DNA of 64,000 nucleotides from Montifringilla adamsi (lineage: Eukaryota > Chordata > Aves > Passeriformes > Passeridae), in the NCBI GenBank assembly GCA_017590115.1, contig JAGGNK010003335.1, forward strand, positions 11,346,286 to 11,410,285, read 5' to 3'. A program made the translations under genes and the position numbers. The notes beneath the pieces were generated by a model that saw only the letters and a program-made list of their open reading frames with translations, was not told the origin of the DNA and did not search any database. Below, piece after piece: positions 48,491 to 60,085 of this stretch. Position 1 is the stretch's first letter. Each line of letters begins with the position of its first letter.

Positions 48491-50569
48491 ATGACAGAAG
48501 TCTATTCATTAGAGTCCAGAGAAATTGTTTTGCTTGGCTGTAAAAGCACTTGGGCCAAGGAGGTCAGACAGCTTTATTCAAAGTCCTCTGCCCGTGTTAC
48601 CAACTCTCGTGATATTATCAAAGTCTCCCACCATCCTGGGCTTTTCAGTGAGCAGCACCTCCTGCTGTCATGTGAGTCCACAAGAAGCGCAGCCTTCATT
48701 AAACCAGAGACACGATTCAAGCCCTGTTGATTTCAAGTGAAAAGTCTGAAAAATATGGGAAGCAGAAGGCAAATAATTACCCACTTGAGATATTTAGAGA
48801 TAATAGATATATATGTATTAATTCTGAAATTTTTTTTGGAAGGTCAACTTTGTAGATTCTTGGAGCTCACTGGAGACAGGGCAGAAGGGGAGTTTGGAAG
48901 TCCTTAGTCCAGTGTTTTTCCATTCCTGAGCCTGTGCCCTCTAATGCTGGTGCAGAGCAGGAAAGTGGGTGTGAAACACCTTTTTTTTGTGACTCAGGCC
49001 CCTGCCAAGGCAGGAAGGATTCCTCATAATCTGAAGGAGGCAGAAAGAGTATGGATAAATACTCCTAAAATAATTGCTTCATAAAGTGAGGCTCTGTTTC
49101 AGTCTAGCCTACCCATCTCAAAACGATGTCTATTCCCTTTGCATTTAGAGGGTAAAAAGTTGGGAGCCAAGGATAAGTAGAGAGAAAGGGGTTATGATAA
49201 AAATACATCTTTCCTCTTTCTCAAGATTGTCTTCCCCACAGCCAAACACACACAAATACCACTGACTGTATCTCATTTATCCTTGGTTTCTCCTTTCCCT
49301 GTCTAGCCCCTTTGTCTCCTGTCTCTATGCCTTGTCAGATTATTTACCCATTCAGGCTCCCAGGCTCTTGCCCAACACTAGCAGCACTTAAAATTCTGGT
49401 TTTCAGGAAAGCACTACTTAGAGCAGACTGCAGAAGGATCTGAATTAGGATTAACCCAAAGAAAGTGGTTCCCTTTACTGGATTTTTTCTGATAGCCCCA
49501 ATTTCTGTTTTGTTCCCCTTTGCATACAAAGGGGTGAGTTCAAATAGGATCTTTTCTGCCAATGGAATCCTGAAAATCCTGAAAATAGAGGAAACCCTGA
49601 ATTCTCTTTTTATTTTTTTCCCCTTAGAGCCACAAATGCTGGGAGCCCTGTGGCCCTAACTGATGGGCAGACTTGCTGAAACGCAGATTGCCCCACTCAC
49701 AGGAAACCAAAATTGTTGAAACAAATGCTGGAACAAAACTCAGGAATGAGAAGGCTTTCCATGGATTGGAAATGCCAGTTCTCCGTTTGTTTAGTTCTCA
49801 GAAGACTTTGAAGCATTTGGGTTGATGTTTTTTGTTTTAGAAACAAAACAGCTGCCTGGTCTCCTGAGCCTGTGCCAGGAGTCCACACTCCCAGGAACAC
49901 TTTTGTGCTGTCTCCACATTATTTTCCAACAGAAAAGTAATTCACGGGAGTTTCCATCCAGTTTCAGTGGGAACCTCTACTCAGTCCTAACAAGCCTGGT
50001 GCTACCAGGGGAATCTTGGGCCCCATTTTGAGGTCTGCTTAATTCTTACTCCTTCTTGCTTCGACCTTTGCCTTGCCATCCCAAACTCTGTGTGAAGAGG
50101 GGCCTTGCTGCCTCAGTAAAGTCTTCCACAATTCCAGGTCTTCCTTCCTGTTCTGAGAGCCTACGTGAAGAACTTTCACTCCTGTCCTTTCAGTCAAAGA
50201 TTTTTTTTCCTTTCCTCTTTCTTTCCCTTCCCTCTACAATTAATTAGCTAATAATTTTGCTACTGATCCATTCTTCATTAAATAGCCGAATCCCTTTTGT
50301 TAGATCTGGTCGGAACAAAGGTAGGAGAATTTATGTCTTAATTTTAGTTCATTATGGCAGAGAGCATCCCACCCCATCATTCTCCCTCCCCCCCTCTCCA
50401 AGCCCTCCCTCTTCCTTTAGAGGATCAGTTATCACTTTGCCCCTAAACTCCTCACATTCTGCAGAGGCATTGGAAGAGCCTTCACTGCCCTTTATCTTCT
50501 GCTGCCTCATTAAGAGAAATGAACCTGAGTCTGAGAGAAATGACACAAGGGAAATAAAAATATAATCCC
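48491..50569. other. Unannotated DNA
   Basis: No gene or named repeat is recognised. Frames are at most 102 codons (50257-50565). A CT-rich tract lies at about 50370-50420. Confidence 0.5.
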
Positions 50570-50810
50570 TTGGTGCCACCTATAATGAATTGTTATGAAA
50601 ACCATGAAAATATCTGTCTGCAGATATTGTTCTTTGATTTGAAGTCAGTGTTGTAAGCGGTAATTTTTGTCATTAAAGCTGTTAATCTGCGCAGTGTTCC
50701 TCATAAGTTTTTATGAAGAAAAACAGCCCTGCTGCCTACATGCTCATGCAGGGAGCTTCTGAGCACTGCTACATGAACAGGGTGCCTTTGAATAATTATC
50801 TTTAATTATA
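50570..50810. promoter_or_regulatory. Candidate conserved non-coding element
   Basis: The block tataatgaattgttatgaaa, ggtaatttttgtcattaaag, ttaatctgcgcagtg and gaataattatctttaattat is dense in TAAT/ATTA homeodomain cores and keeps CpGs at gtaagcggt and tgcgcag. The texture suggests an enhancer; no single factor can be named. Confidence 0.35.
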
Positions 50811-51379
50811 GCTGAGGTGGTTGTCTGTCTCAGAGATGGGGCTGTTTCATGGCAGCCTGCTGGCCACTGCCAAGAGGGTTTGGAATGAACTGGTTCATCT
50901 CAACCTTGCTGACACCAAAGTCCCCCAAACTGGCTGCTGGTGGGGGGGACATGTGGGAATGTCCTGGAGCACTGAGCTCTCTGTGTGTGTGCAATTAGCT
51001 GCACTGATTGCCCCAACCCTGTGCTTTTGTGTTTGGGATGGGGTTGTGAGGGATCAAAGATGAACTGTGGGGAGCAGAGGTGTGCTAGGAGTCCTTCCCA
51101 GCAGTCACAGAGCTGATCTGCTTCCTGCAATCCACCTTCAGCTTTTCTGGAGTGGAGTGCTCTTCTACCACATCTGAGAGCTTCCCTGAGATGCCAGACA
51201 GCTGCTTTTCATGCTGTGCATGCCAGGTCAGGGCAGAGGGGTCCCTACAGCCCCCTTCACTCCGCTCCGTTACCCCCAGGTGACCCTCCAGACAGAAGTC
51301 ACTGATGCTGGGGAGGGCAGAAAGCATGGTGGCCTCATGGTGTTTAGATTCCTCGCACTGAGAAGAGCTATGGGCATAC
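50811..51379. other. Unannotated spacer left of CR1
   Basis: GC-richer, with opposed frames at 50821-51130. A minus frame of 155 codons (51085-51552) runs antisense into the CR1 copy on its right and is not a gene. Confidence 0.5.
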
Positions 51380-51641
51380 TGGCCAGGAGGAAATGGCCTC
51401 AAGTTGCACCAGGGAAGGTTTAGATTGGACATTAGGAAAAATTTCTTCACTAAAAGGGTTGTCATGCACTGGTCAAAGCTGTCCAGTAATGTGGTGAAAT
51501 CACCATCCCTGGGGATATTTAAAAGACACATAGATGTGGCACTCTGGGACATGGTTTAGTGGTGGGTTTGGCAGTTCTGGATTAGTGGTTGGACTCAATG
51601 ATCTTAAAGACCTTTTGCAAACTAAGTTATTCTGTGATTCT
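51380..51641 (+). mobile_element. CR1 3' UTR fragment
   Basis: The left edge reads ggaggaaatggcctcaagtt, followed by gcaccagggaaggtttagat, tggacattaggaaaaatttc and, at the end, ttggactcaatgatctta and attctgtgattcta. This is the avian CR1 3' region in the normal order. No reverse transcriptase part remains. Confidence 0.93.
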
Positions 51642-51765
51642 AAGGAAAATCAGACTTTGAAAGGTTTTTTGCACCTCCCTCACAGAATTAGCTTCCTGCT
51701 GAAAATGGCAATATTAACCTGCAGTCTGATCTTGTAAGGATTTCCTTATTCCCATCAGAAATTAG
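51642..51765. other. Short spacer
   Basis: Nothing is recognised between the CR1 end and the next possible relic. Confidence 0.5.
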
Positions 51766-51815
51766 GTAAAGTCTCAGTGCTGATTTACACTAGGCAAACA
51801 TTTGGCTTAATTGCT
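51766..51815. repeat. Possible ancient MITE-like relic
   Basis: The block cagtgctgatttacactagg followed by caaacatttggctt resembles a gctgatttacaccagctgag...atctggcc arm, the same motif family as at 23515-23615. Short; could be chance. Confidence 0.3.
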
Positions 51816-54800
51816 TGACTTCCTGGATCTTAGCACAACCACACACACCCCCAGCTCTGCAAATATTTAGTTTCCCATTTGTGGAAAAGATGAAGGCTGA
51901 GACTGATCTCCACTGACTTTGCAGAAAGGGCATTGTGAAGTGCATGAGAATAGAGGCAACATCAGAGACTTAAAAATAGAAATAAAAGACCAAGAAAGAG
52001 AATGAGTTAATAAATCTTTCAAGACACCAAGTTGATGGAATAATGAAAACAACTACCAGGACTTGCCATGGCCCCTGCCCCTTAAAGGAAGCCTCTTCCC
52101 CATTTGGTCTCTGCTTTAAAAACAGAAGGGTTGTAAATAGCTTATAGTTGAAGGCATAAGACACTCATTGTTTTTTCTATTCTTATGCAACTGTCCACTC
52201 TGAAGTCCTGGTATTTTACTCTTAAACATCTGGAACTAGGATTCCTATATATATAATGCCCATAATCTCTGTAGAGAAAGTCATTTATGTTTCCTGAAAT
52301 TCTCAAAAGTATCCCTAGCATCAGGTCTTTTATTTAGGCAGCTTGAAGCTGTGAGAATTCCTGAGAAAAAGCTCTTTATTGGCTCTGCTTCAAGGTAGAG
52401 AATTCCAAAATGTAGCAAATTACCCTTTATGCTCCAGGCAGGGTAGCAGTACAGGATAGGCAATTCTTCCCTTGCTTCTGACATCCTACAGCTCAGAAGG
52501 TTTTTCCAGCATTTTTGGGGCTGTAAGAACAAGCTGATCAGGGAAGAGGCCTCTGCAGACACCATTAACATGGTAGGCTGAATCTGCTGACAATAAGTCA
52601 ATGATTCTTTCTGACACGACTCTAAGAGTAGCAGAAGGACATCTGTAGGATGACTCATGTTAATGGAAGAGTGGGATGTGTGACTTGAGATTTAGGACAG
52701 ATGTCAGGTTCAGGGAAATGTGGTGTAAGGAAGGTAATTTTTATTGGCATAGTAGCAGAAGACAACTTGTCAGAGTGATGTTGACTCTTTTTTTTTTGTA
52801 TTGTTTGGGCAAGTCCTCTGGGAAGATGGCAAATGGAAAGGGCAGAGGAAGATCTGGCAACATCCCTTGCCAGAGGGAGAAGGTTGTCTTCCAGCAGACA
52901 AATAGACCATGGGGTGGTGCTGATTCCATCACCTCCAGTTTGCAAAGCCTTGGAAGAGCTGGGAAGAGACTTTTTTATTATCTCCAGTACAGTCAGGGTG
53001 GTTGCTCCCTTTCAGACCAGTCTGTGTGTTGGGTTTGCACCGTTCCTATGTGTTGATTTAAGTAAGGCACCCATTTCAAACACAGCAAACCCCTATGCAG
53101 ATACCACTTCAAGAGTTATGCAGTTCTTTTCCTGTCTTGCACACTCATTCTCACCAACAGAAGCTAAATATTTGTAAGTCCAGGTTTAAATATCAGAGAG
53201 CAATCCACCAAGTTAATTTAGAGTTCTCATAACATCAGGAGATACACATCTTCTGCTGGCACTGATTTCAAGCTCCCGGTCTTACTTTTCCTGCTTTGAA
53301 GAAGTCTAAGTGTTCCAGGACAGATTCATGGGCCAAGAGAGGCCCAGCAAAGACATTAGGCAGAACAGTGATACTTCCTTTTCTTTGTTCAAGAAGGGTA
53401 CGTGGGTTGCACTCAACTTCATTCCGGTAACTATAACAGTAAGATCAACGGTAATGATTTAAAAAGCCTTTGAATGATTTCCAGTCTCTCCTCCCACCTC
53501 CTAAAAGCTGAGGTGAAGTTCTATCCAGCTGTCATTGGGAACAAGAAATTCAACCAGACACGTTTAGCAATATTAGTCTTATTTATGTAAAGTCAATTCT
53601 TAATTAATAGTGATGTACAATCCTGTACAGGCAGGACCGGGGCTGCCTACTTCCACTGCCATGTGTGACCTGCTCCCTATCGCAGGCCTTTTTCTTTACT
53701 GGTTGCCTCTTTGAGCACATGACATTTATCTGCCACAATCTCTGCTGCATTTTGTCCCTCCTGTTCACAGAAACGATTGCAGCTGGAATTTGAGTGGAAT
53801 TTCCTGCTCTCCCTGGTTTCTGTGTTCCTTCTTGCCACAGGGTCAGGACAGGAAGTGGGATTTTGCAGAATATTTTGAATGTGGTGTGGGAGACTTAAGA
53901 AAAAAGTGAGGTTCAAATGGTATCCACCGCTGCATCTGCAGATGTGCCAGTGTTTGTTCCATTGTGCTGCTGTTTATAGGGTCTTATTTTTTCTGAACAC
54001 AATGGGATCCTGATTCATGATAAGAGCTCAGACAGTTCTGCCTAATACAGATAACAGTAGGAATGCCTAGAATAATTTGCAAGATATTAGCTAGGTGATA
54101 AATTTCACAAGGCTCCACTGAATAGGCAGAATCGTATCTTGCAAATAGAGGAGTAAAGATTTGAAATTAAACATGAGTTGCTGGCTTAAAAAGAGAGGGA
54201 GAAGGAAGAGCAGGGATCACATCCCCTGCACTCCTGGCTGGTTAGCACCCAAGCAACTCCCTGTGCCCAAAAAGATATTTCTTCCTTCAGGTTATAACAG
54301 ATTCCGGAGGCAGTGTGAGCTGAATAAGCAGATAACCCAGCACATTGCGTGCTACCTCTGCTTGCCATAGCGGAAAGACTCCTACGGACAAAGCCTTTGA
54401 GTTGCCTTGTCATTTTTTGTGGATGGAGGAGGAGGAGCAAATTGATGTACAAAAGAATGAGCTGGATACAGCCTGAGATTGAGGCTTCCTTTTCTGCCTT
54501 CTCCACTGGAGCCTTGTGTTCATTCCCCATCCAGACTGTGAGGCTTCTCCTCTCCTCACACAGGGATATGTTACAGGTTGTCATGTGGCCACGGTGCCAG
54601 GAGATTGGAGACCTTACAGTGCCTGTCAGGGAGGGCTGTTCTGAGCCAGGCTCTGTCTTCTGATTTCCAATGCAGCCCTTGCAGCTCGGACACCCAGGGT
54701 CAGTCAGCTGCAAGGATGAAACAGCTTCCCGTACTTTCACAGCAAGAGTCAGGCTCTGAGCCCTGGCCAGCAGAGTCTGGCTGAGAAGCGTGGGAAACTT

Positions 54801-55178
54801 AACAGTCAGAGAGAAAATCTGCTCTATCAAGGGCTGTTTTCCTGGGGCTGCAATTTCTAATGCATCCAGCACATTTTTTTTGGGTAATCTCTACTCCTGG
54901 AGCAACATTTGGAAGAGTGGAAAGAGAAGTATTTTATCTTAAAAAACCAATTTGTACAACAAATTAAGAGGGATACTGTCAGTCACTAACAAAGTAAACA
55001 GAGCTCCACAGGTCTCAGGCTGCCACCTTTTGCTGAACCCATTAACTGTTTCCTTAATGGCAGAAGAGTGAAGTGGATTTTCCTCTTCATTACTTTTAGT
55101 GTAGAATATAGGTTTTTAAAGTGGATCCTTTCAAAAGGAAGGAATAAATTAATACACTGGAGTTTTCTTTTTCCAGGT
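51816..55178. other. Unannotated DNA including the longest open frame
   Basis: The minus frame at 54186-54872 (228 codons, GTG first) is the longest in the window; it overlaps plus frames at 54161-54784 and shows no domain. A block at 53395-53460 keeps CpGs (gtacgtggg, ttccggtaac, aacggtaatg) and may be constrained. No gene is called. Confidence 0.45.
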
Positions 55179-55301
55179 CTAATCTTTATGTCAATGCAGC
55201 AGATTCTCTTCGCCTTATTTTCTCTTCAACTCTCTATTTATTTAAGTTCAAGTAGATAGTTTTCCTTCAATATCTTATTGTAACTGCCTCCTTTGCTAGG
55301 A
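55179..55301 (+). repeat. Dispersed duplication, copy 1
   Basis: This 120-bp segment recurs at 57562-57668 in the same orientation. Shared blocks include aatctttatgtcaatgcag, ctctatttatttaagttca and taactgcctcctt. Copy 1 has about 16 bases in the middle (cttattttctcttcaa) that copy 2 lacks; outside that gap the copies differ at only about a dozen positions. I do not recognise the family. Confidence 0.9.
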
Positions 55302-57465
55302 TGGTTAAGGGATATTGATGTGATTATTGTAGACATGCTTTGCTCAGCTGTTTGTCCACTGTGAGTTGCTGCAACTGTCCAGCAATCAAATTATTAAAAT
55401 GTTGCAGACTGTAAGTCAGGACTGAACTTCTGTGGGAAGCATTCATTTCGGGTTGGTGTTTGGGCAAGAGCTGGGAGCAAATGTCTCTGACCCAGTGGAA
55501 GCACTTGAGACCTGCATCTTGCAATCACTTATTCCAAAATGGTGATATTTACTTATTTAGCCAATCAACACAGCTTCTGTCCTACATTAACAGTTGGGAC
55601 CCGCTACAAAACTACCCTCAACTTACTGGTTACTCTTTTCAGGCAGATTCATTGGAATTCTATTAAACTTTTGCCTCATGCTGCTTCCATTTCATCTCTT
55701 GTTCTGGGACATGTCCAAGTGTGCTGGGTGATAGCAGAAATCCCATCAAGACTTGACTAGAAGTAGCTGATAGGCCTGTATCCAAACCAGCCCTGATTTG
55801 TAGGCAAGAAATACCATGAGAATGATTTTGGCAAAGGCTGTGTGCTATCCACAGATGAGGATTGTGATGAAAGTGCACAAGGCTGGTGCAAGATGACACC
55901 AAAGTTCCCTACAAATATTGGTGTAGGCAAAACCTGAATGGCTGGAAAACAGCGTATCTATCATGAATGAACACAAATGTTCAATTTGCATATTTTGGAT
56001 GCATAAAGTTTTTTTTAATTCACTTTTCAGGAAGAAATGTTGAAATATTTAATTTCTAACCAGATCTTGCTTGGGGTAAATAGCGTCCTTTGCTCCTTTC
56101 CTTGCTACAGCCATGGCTGATACAATGTCATGGGAAAACTGAAAGCTGCCAACTGTACAGCACTCTTTATCTGCTGGGCTCAACTGGCACCTGTGAATTA
56201 TCCTGCCATATGCATATATATTATTTCTGCTTCCTTCTCCTATAGTCCTGAACTGGGGCTTCTTCCAACGCTGCTGCAACAGAAACTGTTATCTATTTTC
56301 CACACTACTATATGTGCTTCATAATTACTTTAAAATTCTTGCTTTGACTCCAGTCAGATAAACTCCAGTATTCTTACTTAAGACATAGGGAATTAAGGCC
56401 ACAGAAATAGTGAGGGCTACACGCACAACGGCATCTGGAATTCTAATTTCTATTTGGTTCCTCAGGAAAATTTACATGTTGATGTCTTTTTATGGACTGG
56501 ATTTTGAAAAAACTACTTCCATAGCCTAATTTTCAGGTGGAGATAAATACTGCCTTACAAAAACCTCTAGGAAATTTATGTCCTGTATGAGTTTTCCCAA
56601 GTTCTCCAGGAAGTCAGCAGAGAGAGGCAGCAGATTCACATCTGACATCGAGCTGCACTACCTAATTGATACATTTCATACTTGTAGGAACATAGCCAAT
56701 TTTTAATCTTTGATCTTAGTGTGAACTTACTTGGTGTTATAAATGTTGACTTTTTAGTGTATTTTTATACTTTTACAATTATGAAATTGACTTCTCATAT
56801 TTATCTCCCTTCAGGAGACGGAGTAATACAATTATTGGAATCGGTTCTTTGAAGCCTGCGATTCCGCAGGAGTTTTTTCCCCCTCTGGGCTGTCTTCAGG
56901 CAGTGACACCATGTCTAGGTCTCATTGTAACAGCCCTAATGAAAAAGCAAAGAGAACAACCCATCATGAGGTTCATGTGTCCTGTAGGATTCAGGAACAT
57001 GGCAGTGAGTCAGGCTCAGTGCTGGTGCTCTGGCTGCGGTGTTTTATGGGCTCCCTGACCCAGTGAAGTCACCCGGCCATCGGTGCCGGGCTCTGGGGTG
57101 AGCAGCGTGTGGTCTCCTTGGAAACCACAAAGTTGTGGGGGAAGGCAGGAGCTGTGCGTCCCAGAAACAGAGAGAGGAGAGCCTGATAGGAGATCTCCAG
57201 CCGGAATTTCACCAGAGGAAACCATGTCTGATAGCTTGGCCTGCCAAGCCTTTCATCTGACCTGCTGCTGTCCCGGCGTGTCACCTCTGTAACCTCCTGT
57301 TAAAAATACCAGCGTGTTTCCTTGCTGGCCGGACATCCTGCCAGCGAGCTTTGGTGTCCCAGGGAGCTGAAACTCTGAGAGAGCCCTGCTGCCACAGGGG
57401 CTGGACAGTCAGCAATTCAGCCTTCCACCCCACGGCTTCTTTAGAGGCATCTGCTTCCCCACGTT
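55302..57465. other. Unannotated DNA, CpG-richer from 56810
   Basis: At 56810-56890, gagacggag, atcggttc and a perfect small hairpin cctgcg-attc-cgcagg stand out. From 57060 to 57370 there are further CpGs (acccggccatcggtgccggg, cccggcgtgtc, ggccggacatcc) and an imperfect palindrome tgtggtctccttggaaacca. No exon is recognised; a regulatory role is possible. Confidence 0.4.
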
Positions 57466-57541
57466 ATCACAGAATCATTTAGGTTGGAAAGGCATCCAAG
57501 ATCGAGTCCAGCCTTATCCATGATTAAAGACACTATGTGCA
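57466..57541 (-). mobile_element. CR1 3'-terminal fragment, minus strand
   Basis: The complemented CR1 3' end: atcacagaatcatttaggtt, ggaaaggcatccaagatcga, gtccagcc. About 75 bases are kept. It ends about 20 bases left of copy 2 of the dispersed duplication. Confidence 0.9.
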
Positions 57542-57561
57542 GGGAGGATTTTTTTCTCATG

Positions 57562-57668
57562 CTAATCTTTATGTCAATGCAGTAGATTCTCTTTACCGCT
57601 CTATTTATTTAAGTTCAGGTAGGTAATTTTCCTTCAATATCTCACTGTAACTGCCTCCTTTACTAAGA
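57562..57668 (+). repeat. Dispersed duplication, copy 2
   Basis: The partner of 55179-55301, about 2.4 kb away, same orientation, with a central deletion of roughly 16 bases. A CR1 3' fragment sits directly to its left, but copy 1 has no CR1 at the matching place, so the duplicated unit does not include the CR1. Confidence 0.9.
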
Positions 57669-59084
57669 CATGCACAGCATCATGTTAAAATCAACACCAA
57701 CTGATTAACAATTAACTCCAGTGCCAAATATTCCCCCTTCCTTTATGATAACAGCTAGATATTCTGTAGAAAGGAACTACCAGCTTTGAAAATCAGAATA
57801 CAAGTTGTCTCCAATTCCTCTGCTCAAGCTCTGCATTGATTCACCCTCTTTGTTGGTTGTTTTTTAATTGATATTAGAAGATCACCTGAGAATCCCAGGT
57901 AAGACCTGCAGCCCTGTGGGGACAGGAGCTCCCTGGCCAGGTGCTGTAGAAGGCAGGTCCAGCCCCAGAGAACTCCTGGGCCATGGATGAACCCCACAGC
58001 AAGGGATGAATTGGACAAATTGGGCAGACATAGTTTGGAGAAAACTTTCTGCAGTGTTTGACAGAAAGGTCAGCTGGCTGCTGGATTGACAGACAGCAAT
58101 GGGAACAGTCTGTAAGCACTAAGCTCAAGGAAATGATAAGACATGGTTTGCCAGAGGATAGGTAATTGGACAGGTTTTTGGCACAAGTGGGTGGAGCAGT
58201 GTGGGAGAACACATGGCAATGCTTAAGGGAGAAATTGGCTTGCAGCTTCTCAGGCTTGTCCAGGACACAGTAAGCCCAGGAAGTTCCCAGTTTTTTTCCT
58301 GCAGGGGTAAAAAATAGCTTTACTTTTAAAACACTGGCATTTCACTCTACCAAATTCCTTTTTGTTTCTGCTCTGGAAATTTTCTTAACTTTGTTTTTAT
58401 TTGTTTCGTATTTCCTATGAAAATTACAGTGTTCAAAATCTTAAAATGTATCTTTTGGTACAGGTTTTCAGACTTATTACAAAGCCACATTTTGAAAAGT
58501 AAACATTGAATATTGTAAGGGAAAACATTTCACCGAGAAAGTCCTTGTTCATTTCCTTCATTGGGTTTTCATAGAATCTGTAAAAAGCACTAACCAGGTT
58601 AAATGCTTTGGCTAGCAAAAATTTCCATGTTTGTTGAAAAGGTATTTTTCCTGAGAATCATTCTGATGAAAACACTTCAACCACCTTCTGGAATTAGAAA
58701 AAAATATTATTAAAAGATATTTGCCCAAGTTTCCTAAAGGGAAACAAGTGTTGGTATTAGATAATTAGAAACCAGGGACTCAGCCTTTTCTCAAACAACT
58801 TAACAGAGCTTCTTTGAACTCATCTTGACTTCTCAGTGCTGTGTCAGAGGAGGAGATCAGTGTTAGAAAACATGCTAGAGACAGGAGTGAATACTGCACT
58901 GTTTAAGAATGAAAAAATTGCAGACCAAGCCCTTTTCCTCCCCCACTCCCAGCTACAGCTCTTGCTTTGGGACACAGGATATGTCTCAATTCCAGAACTG
59001 CAGCCACTGAAGGGCTGGATGGAGGTTCCCTGTGGAACTGGAGGCAGTGACAGCTCTGAAGAGCTTGCAGGCAACAACACCACC
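57669..59084. other. Unannotated DNA
   Basis: No gene or repeat is recognised. The minus frame at 57874-58212 (112 codons) has no domain. Confidence 0.5.
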
Positions 59085-59170
59085 AACAACAAGAAAAAAC
59101 CCAAAAAACCAAAAAAAACCAAAAAACCCAAACAAAACAAAACAAAAACAAACAAAAAAAAACCCACGAA
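59085..59170. repeat. A-rich (AAAACC/AAAAC)n low-complexity tract
   Basis: A-runs broken by CC, CCC and single C. On the plus strand it reads as a Lys/Pro/Asn-rich run within a chance 140-codon frame (58836-59258). Confidence 0.9.
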
Positions 59171-59974
59171 AAAGGATGGAAAGAACGAAGAGTTTCAAGC
59201 ACAGCTTGTGCTGCTAGTGATAGGAAATCGAGATGTAAACTCACACCAAAATATCTAGCTGAGATTTACAGCAAATGTCTGCCTAGGAGATAGGGTAATC
59301 TCACTACAGGAGGTGGTAAGGAACACTGAGCATCCAGGTCCAGGAAAGGAGCAGTGTGCTGCAAAGAGGAGCTGTGCTGGCAGAAAATGTAGAAAGAGAA
59401 ATTATGTTCTTTGTTCAGAAGAAAATTTTGGATTGGAATGCAGTTCACTGTCTTAACTATTGAGGAAAGTAACATAGAAAGAGCGTGCTTCTGGGAGATT
59501 TCCATTAGAAATTGCAAAATCTTTTTCCCCCTTTCTCTGCCCAATGCAATTAAACAGTAATAGGAGTGCATTGCACAGTTTATGAAGCAATAATCCAGTT
59601 CCCAAATGGCTAAAGCAGGAGACTGATGGCCAAATCATTTATCCCAATGAGGAAAATAGATTATTGCTCAGGAAAGCAGCAGGATGGCGTTGTTACAGTT
59701 ATTCTGCTGTCTCAGTTTATCAGTTCAAAAAATCTAGATAGGAATTCTTTCCCTGGGATCAGTTTCTGCTTTTCCTGCTTGCATTGCCAGTCCTGAGTGA
59801 GGAGTCCTGCTGACTGTGCCACGATTACCTGTGGAGCAAAGTACAGCTCTCAGTGAATGAGAGTGACAGGGCCAGGGTTTCAAGGCTGCAACGAAACATG
59901 GTAGCTGGTGAAGTCAGTGCAATTCTGGCTGGGAGATGTGGAGACATAACATTATGAAGTAGGAATGTAACAGC
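59171..59974. other. Unannotated spacer
   Basis: Nothing is recognised apart from short opposed frames. Confidence 0.5.
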
Positions 59975-60085
59975 TCTCATGCGGCTGCACTGGGGATATT
60001 GTACTTAGTTCTAAGCACCTCGTTAACAGAACCGTATTAACAAACTGGAGGGGATCCAGAGAAGAGAAAGTCAGTTGGGTATGTT
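59975..60085 (+). mobile_element. Ancient CR1 fragment (ORF2 end region)
   Basis: The order ggatattgtacttagttcta, agcacctcgttaacag, acaaactggaggggatccag, agaagag follows the CR1 ORF2 region around a tactgtgtccagttctggg block and an aaactggagagggtccagag block. It is much more diverged than the avian CR1 copies. Confidence 0.65.

Noticed and set aside
51085..51552. 155-codon minus frame
   Set aside because: Its first part is antisense to a CR1 3' UTR, so it is not an independent gene.
57107..57133. Imperfect palindrome tgtggtctccttggaaacca as an RFX X-box
   Set aside because: Both half-sites carry mismatches at important positions.
58836..59258. 140-codon plus frame ending in a Lys/Pro-rich tail, and its minus shadows
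   Set aside because: The striking tail is translation of an A-rich low-complexity tract; upstream residues match nothing known.
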